Positions 63,215 to 64,000 of a stretch of DNA of 64,000 nucleotides are shown here, piece after piece (the first letter of the stretch is position 1; each line of letters begins with the position of its first letter). The notes under the pieces were generated by a model. The model was not told the DNA's origin, did no database searches, and saw only the letters and a program-made list of their open reading frames with translations. The DNA lies in assembly GCA_025677815.1 (NCBI GenBank), contig JAIXMP010000012.1, positions 434,001 to 498,000 on the forward strand, written 5' to 3'. This stretch comes from Phascolomyces articulosus. Lineage: Eukaryota > Mucoromycota > Mucoromycetes > Mucorales > Lichtheimiaceae. Both the position numbers and the translations under genes were made by a program.

Positions 63215-63230
63215 TTTAACAATAAAAGAA

Positions 63231-64000
63231 ACAATAATTCAGGAGAATTTCAAGTGGACGGACCGAAGGAGCAGGAAAAAGAAGTTGTGGGGTAAATCGC
63301 AACTTTATTATTATTGTTTCCAGACCCGCTTTCCATTTTTGGAAATTGACGCATAATAAAATTCAGGCACGATTACTACGGACACACCATGCTCCTCATT
63401 ACAACTCATAATTCCACAAACAAATGTTTATTCATTTATTATATAAAGTACATGACATAAAATAAAAATATATTATTATTTCATTATTAGTCTGTTTAAA
63501 ATAATAATACATGAAACCTAATATTGATACCCTGTATATAAGCTTTTTTTTTGAATTAGCTGCTATTAGTATGAACGTAAATAGCTAAAAGTACCAGAAC
63601 CTCTCGATAAGAACAATTTACTCCCCATTTGATGAAAAAAAGATAGTATATTATACGGAAGCACTATTATTCTTCAATAATAAAAAATGGTTTATCCATG
63701 AGGGAAATAACGTGTTCTCTCTTCTACTATTTCAAAAAGGGACACATTGTTCATCATTTTTATATCTGTTCAGCAATTATGAAATATGAAATATAAAGCA
63801 CGTAACAAATAATGAAATCGTAGATTACCTATAACTGGTATTCCAACAACCTGCTAATAAATAATAATAATTTGGAGTCTATAGAGGTATTTTGTACGTA
63901 TTTATAAAAATAACTAATATTTTTTTATTTGTTGCTTTTTTTCATATATGAAATAAATATGAAATTAGCTAGTACTTAGGATTGTTGTTGTTACTAATAC
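63231..64000. other. Right-edge stretch, nothing seen
   Basis: AT-rich, no coding frame of note. It is probably promoter of the copy C ORF near 63231-63320 and spacer beyond. Confidence 0.45.

Larger units (their letters stand above)
59141..63230 (-). repeat. Large repeat element, diverged third copy (copy C)
   Basis: Read on the minus strand it follows copy A in order: membrane-protein ORF (63214-62645); donor/acceptor-bounded minisatellite island (about 62217-62056); islands with GGCCGTTGTGCCATTGG (near 61895) and a related one near 61715; internal inverted repeat (about 60580-61560) around a 48-base palindrome at 60994-61041; complementary-end unit 59517-59655; a single exon-like unit (about 59350-59380) where A and B have three; end motif AGCAAAACACCAAG at 59145. 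Base identity to A/B is low outside short blocks, so this is an old copy, yet splice sites, palindromes and the ORF are kept. Confidence 0.8.

Overview
The window is AT-rich nuclear DNA of a filamentous fungus. Its genes carry many short GT-AG introns with CTAAC-type branch points. The mix of decayed TPR/F-box genes, a questin-oxidase-like pair, a Kre9/Knh1-like secreted protein and a decayed HET-like gene points to Mucoromycota, probably Mucorales. That placement is inference; no marker gene fixes it. Layout, left to right: 1-1573, a questin-oxidase-like gene running off the left edge; 2831-4001, a small inverted-terminal-repeat element; 6.4-8.3 kb, a series of splice-site-bounded islands without clear coding; 8353-12663, first arm of a large inverted repeat; 12.7-27.2 kb, a 14.5-kb unique segment with RTP1 (RNA polymerase II assembly/import factor), mitochondrial ribosomal protein bS6m, an F-box relic, a possible small secreted peptide, a Kre9-like gene and a second questin-oxidase-like gene; 27201-31514, second arm of the inverted repeat; 31.9-34.1 kb, another F-box relic; 34.8-41.6 kb, four minus-strand genes in a row (DUF1746/Dsc4-like, mitoferrin, PPR protein, with spacers); 41.6-45.2 kb, a long intergenic region with six perfect ATCTGATAA sites; 45.2-50.0 kb, TRM8 (tRNA m7G methyltransferase) and two tandem UCH-family deubiquitinases; 51.1-57.0 kb, a decayed HET-like gene abutting a 4.5-kb TIR transposon relic that holds a trihelix-like ORF, LINE-like scraps and a foldback palindrome; 57.4-58.9 kb, a third F-box relic; 59.1-63.2 kb, a diverged third copy of the large-repeat element. 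The housekeeping genes are independent of one another, covering RNA polymerase II assembly, mitochondrial translation, mitochondrial iron import, organelle RNA metabolism, Golgi/endosome ubiquitin ligase, tRNA modification and ubiquitin recycling; nothing suggests a metabolic cluster. The most unusual content is the repeat element. It has two copies at near-identity in inverted orientation and one old copy. Each holds a small membrane-protein ORF at one end followed by a chain of short islands separated by canonical introns, an internal inverted repeat around a hairpin, a tandemly duplicated exon, and a short unit with self-complementary ends. No transposase or reverse transcriptase is visible in it. 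All exon coordinates were worked out by eye from splice consensus and reading frame and may be off by a few bases at weak sites.
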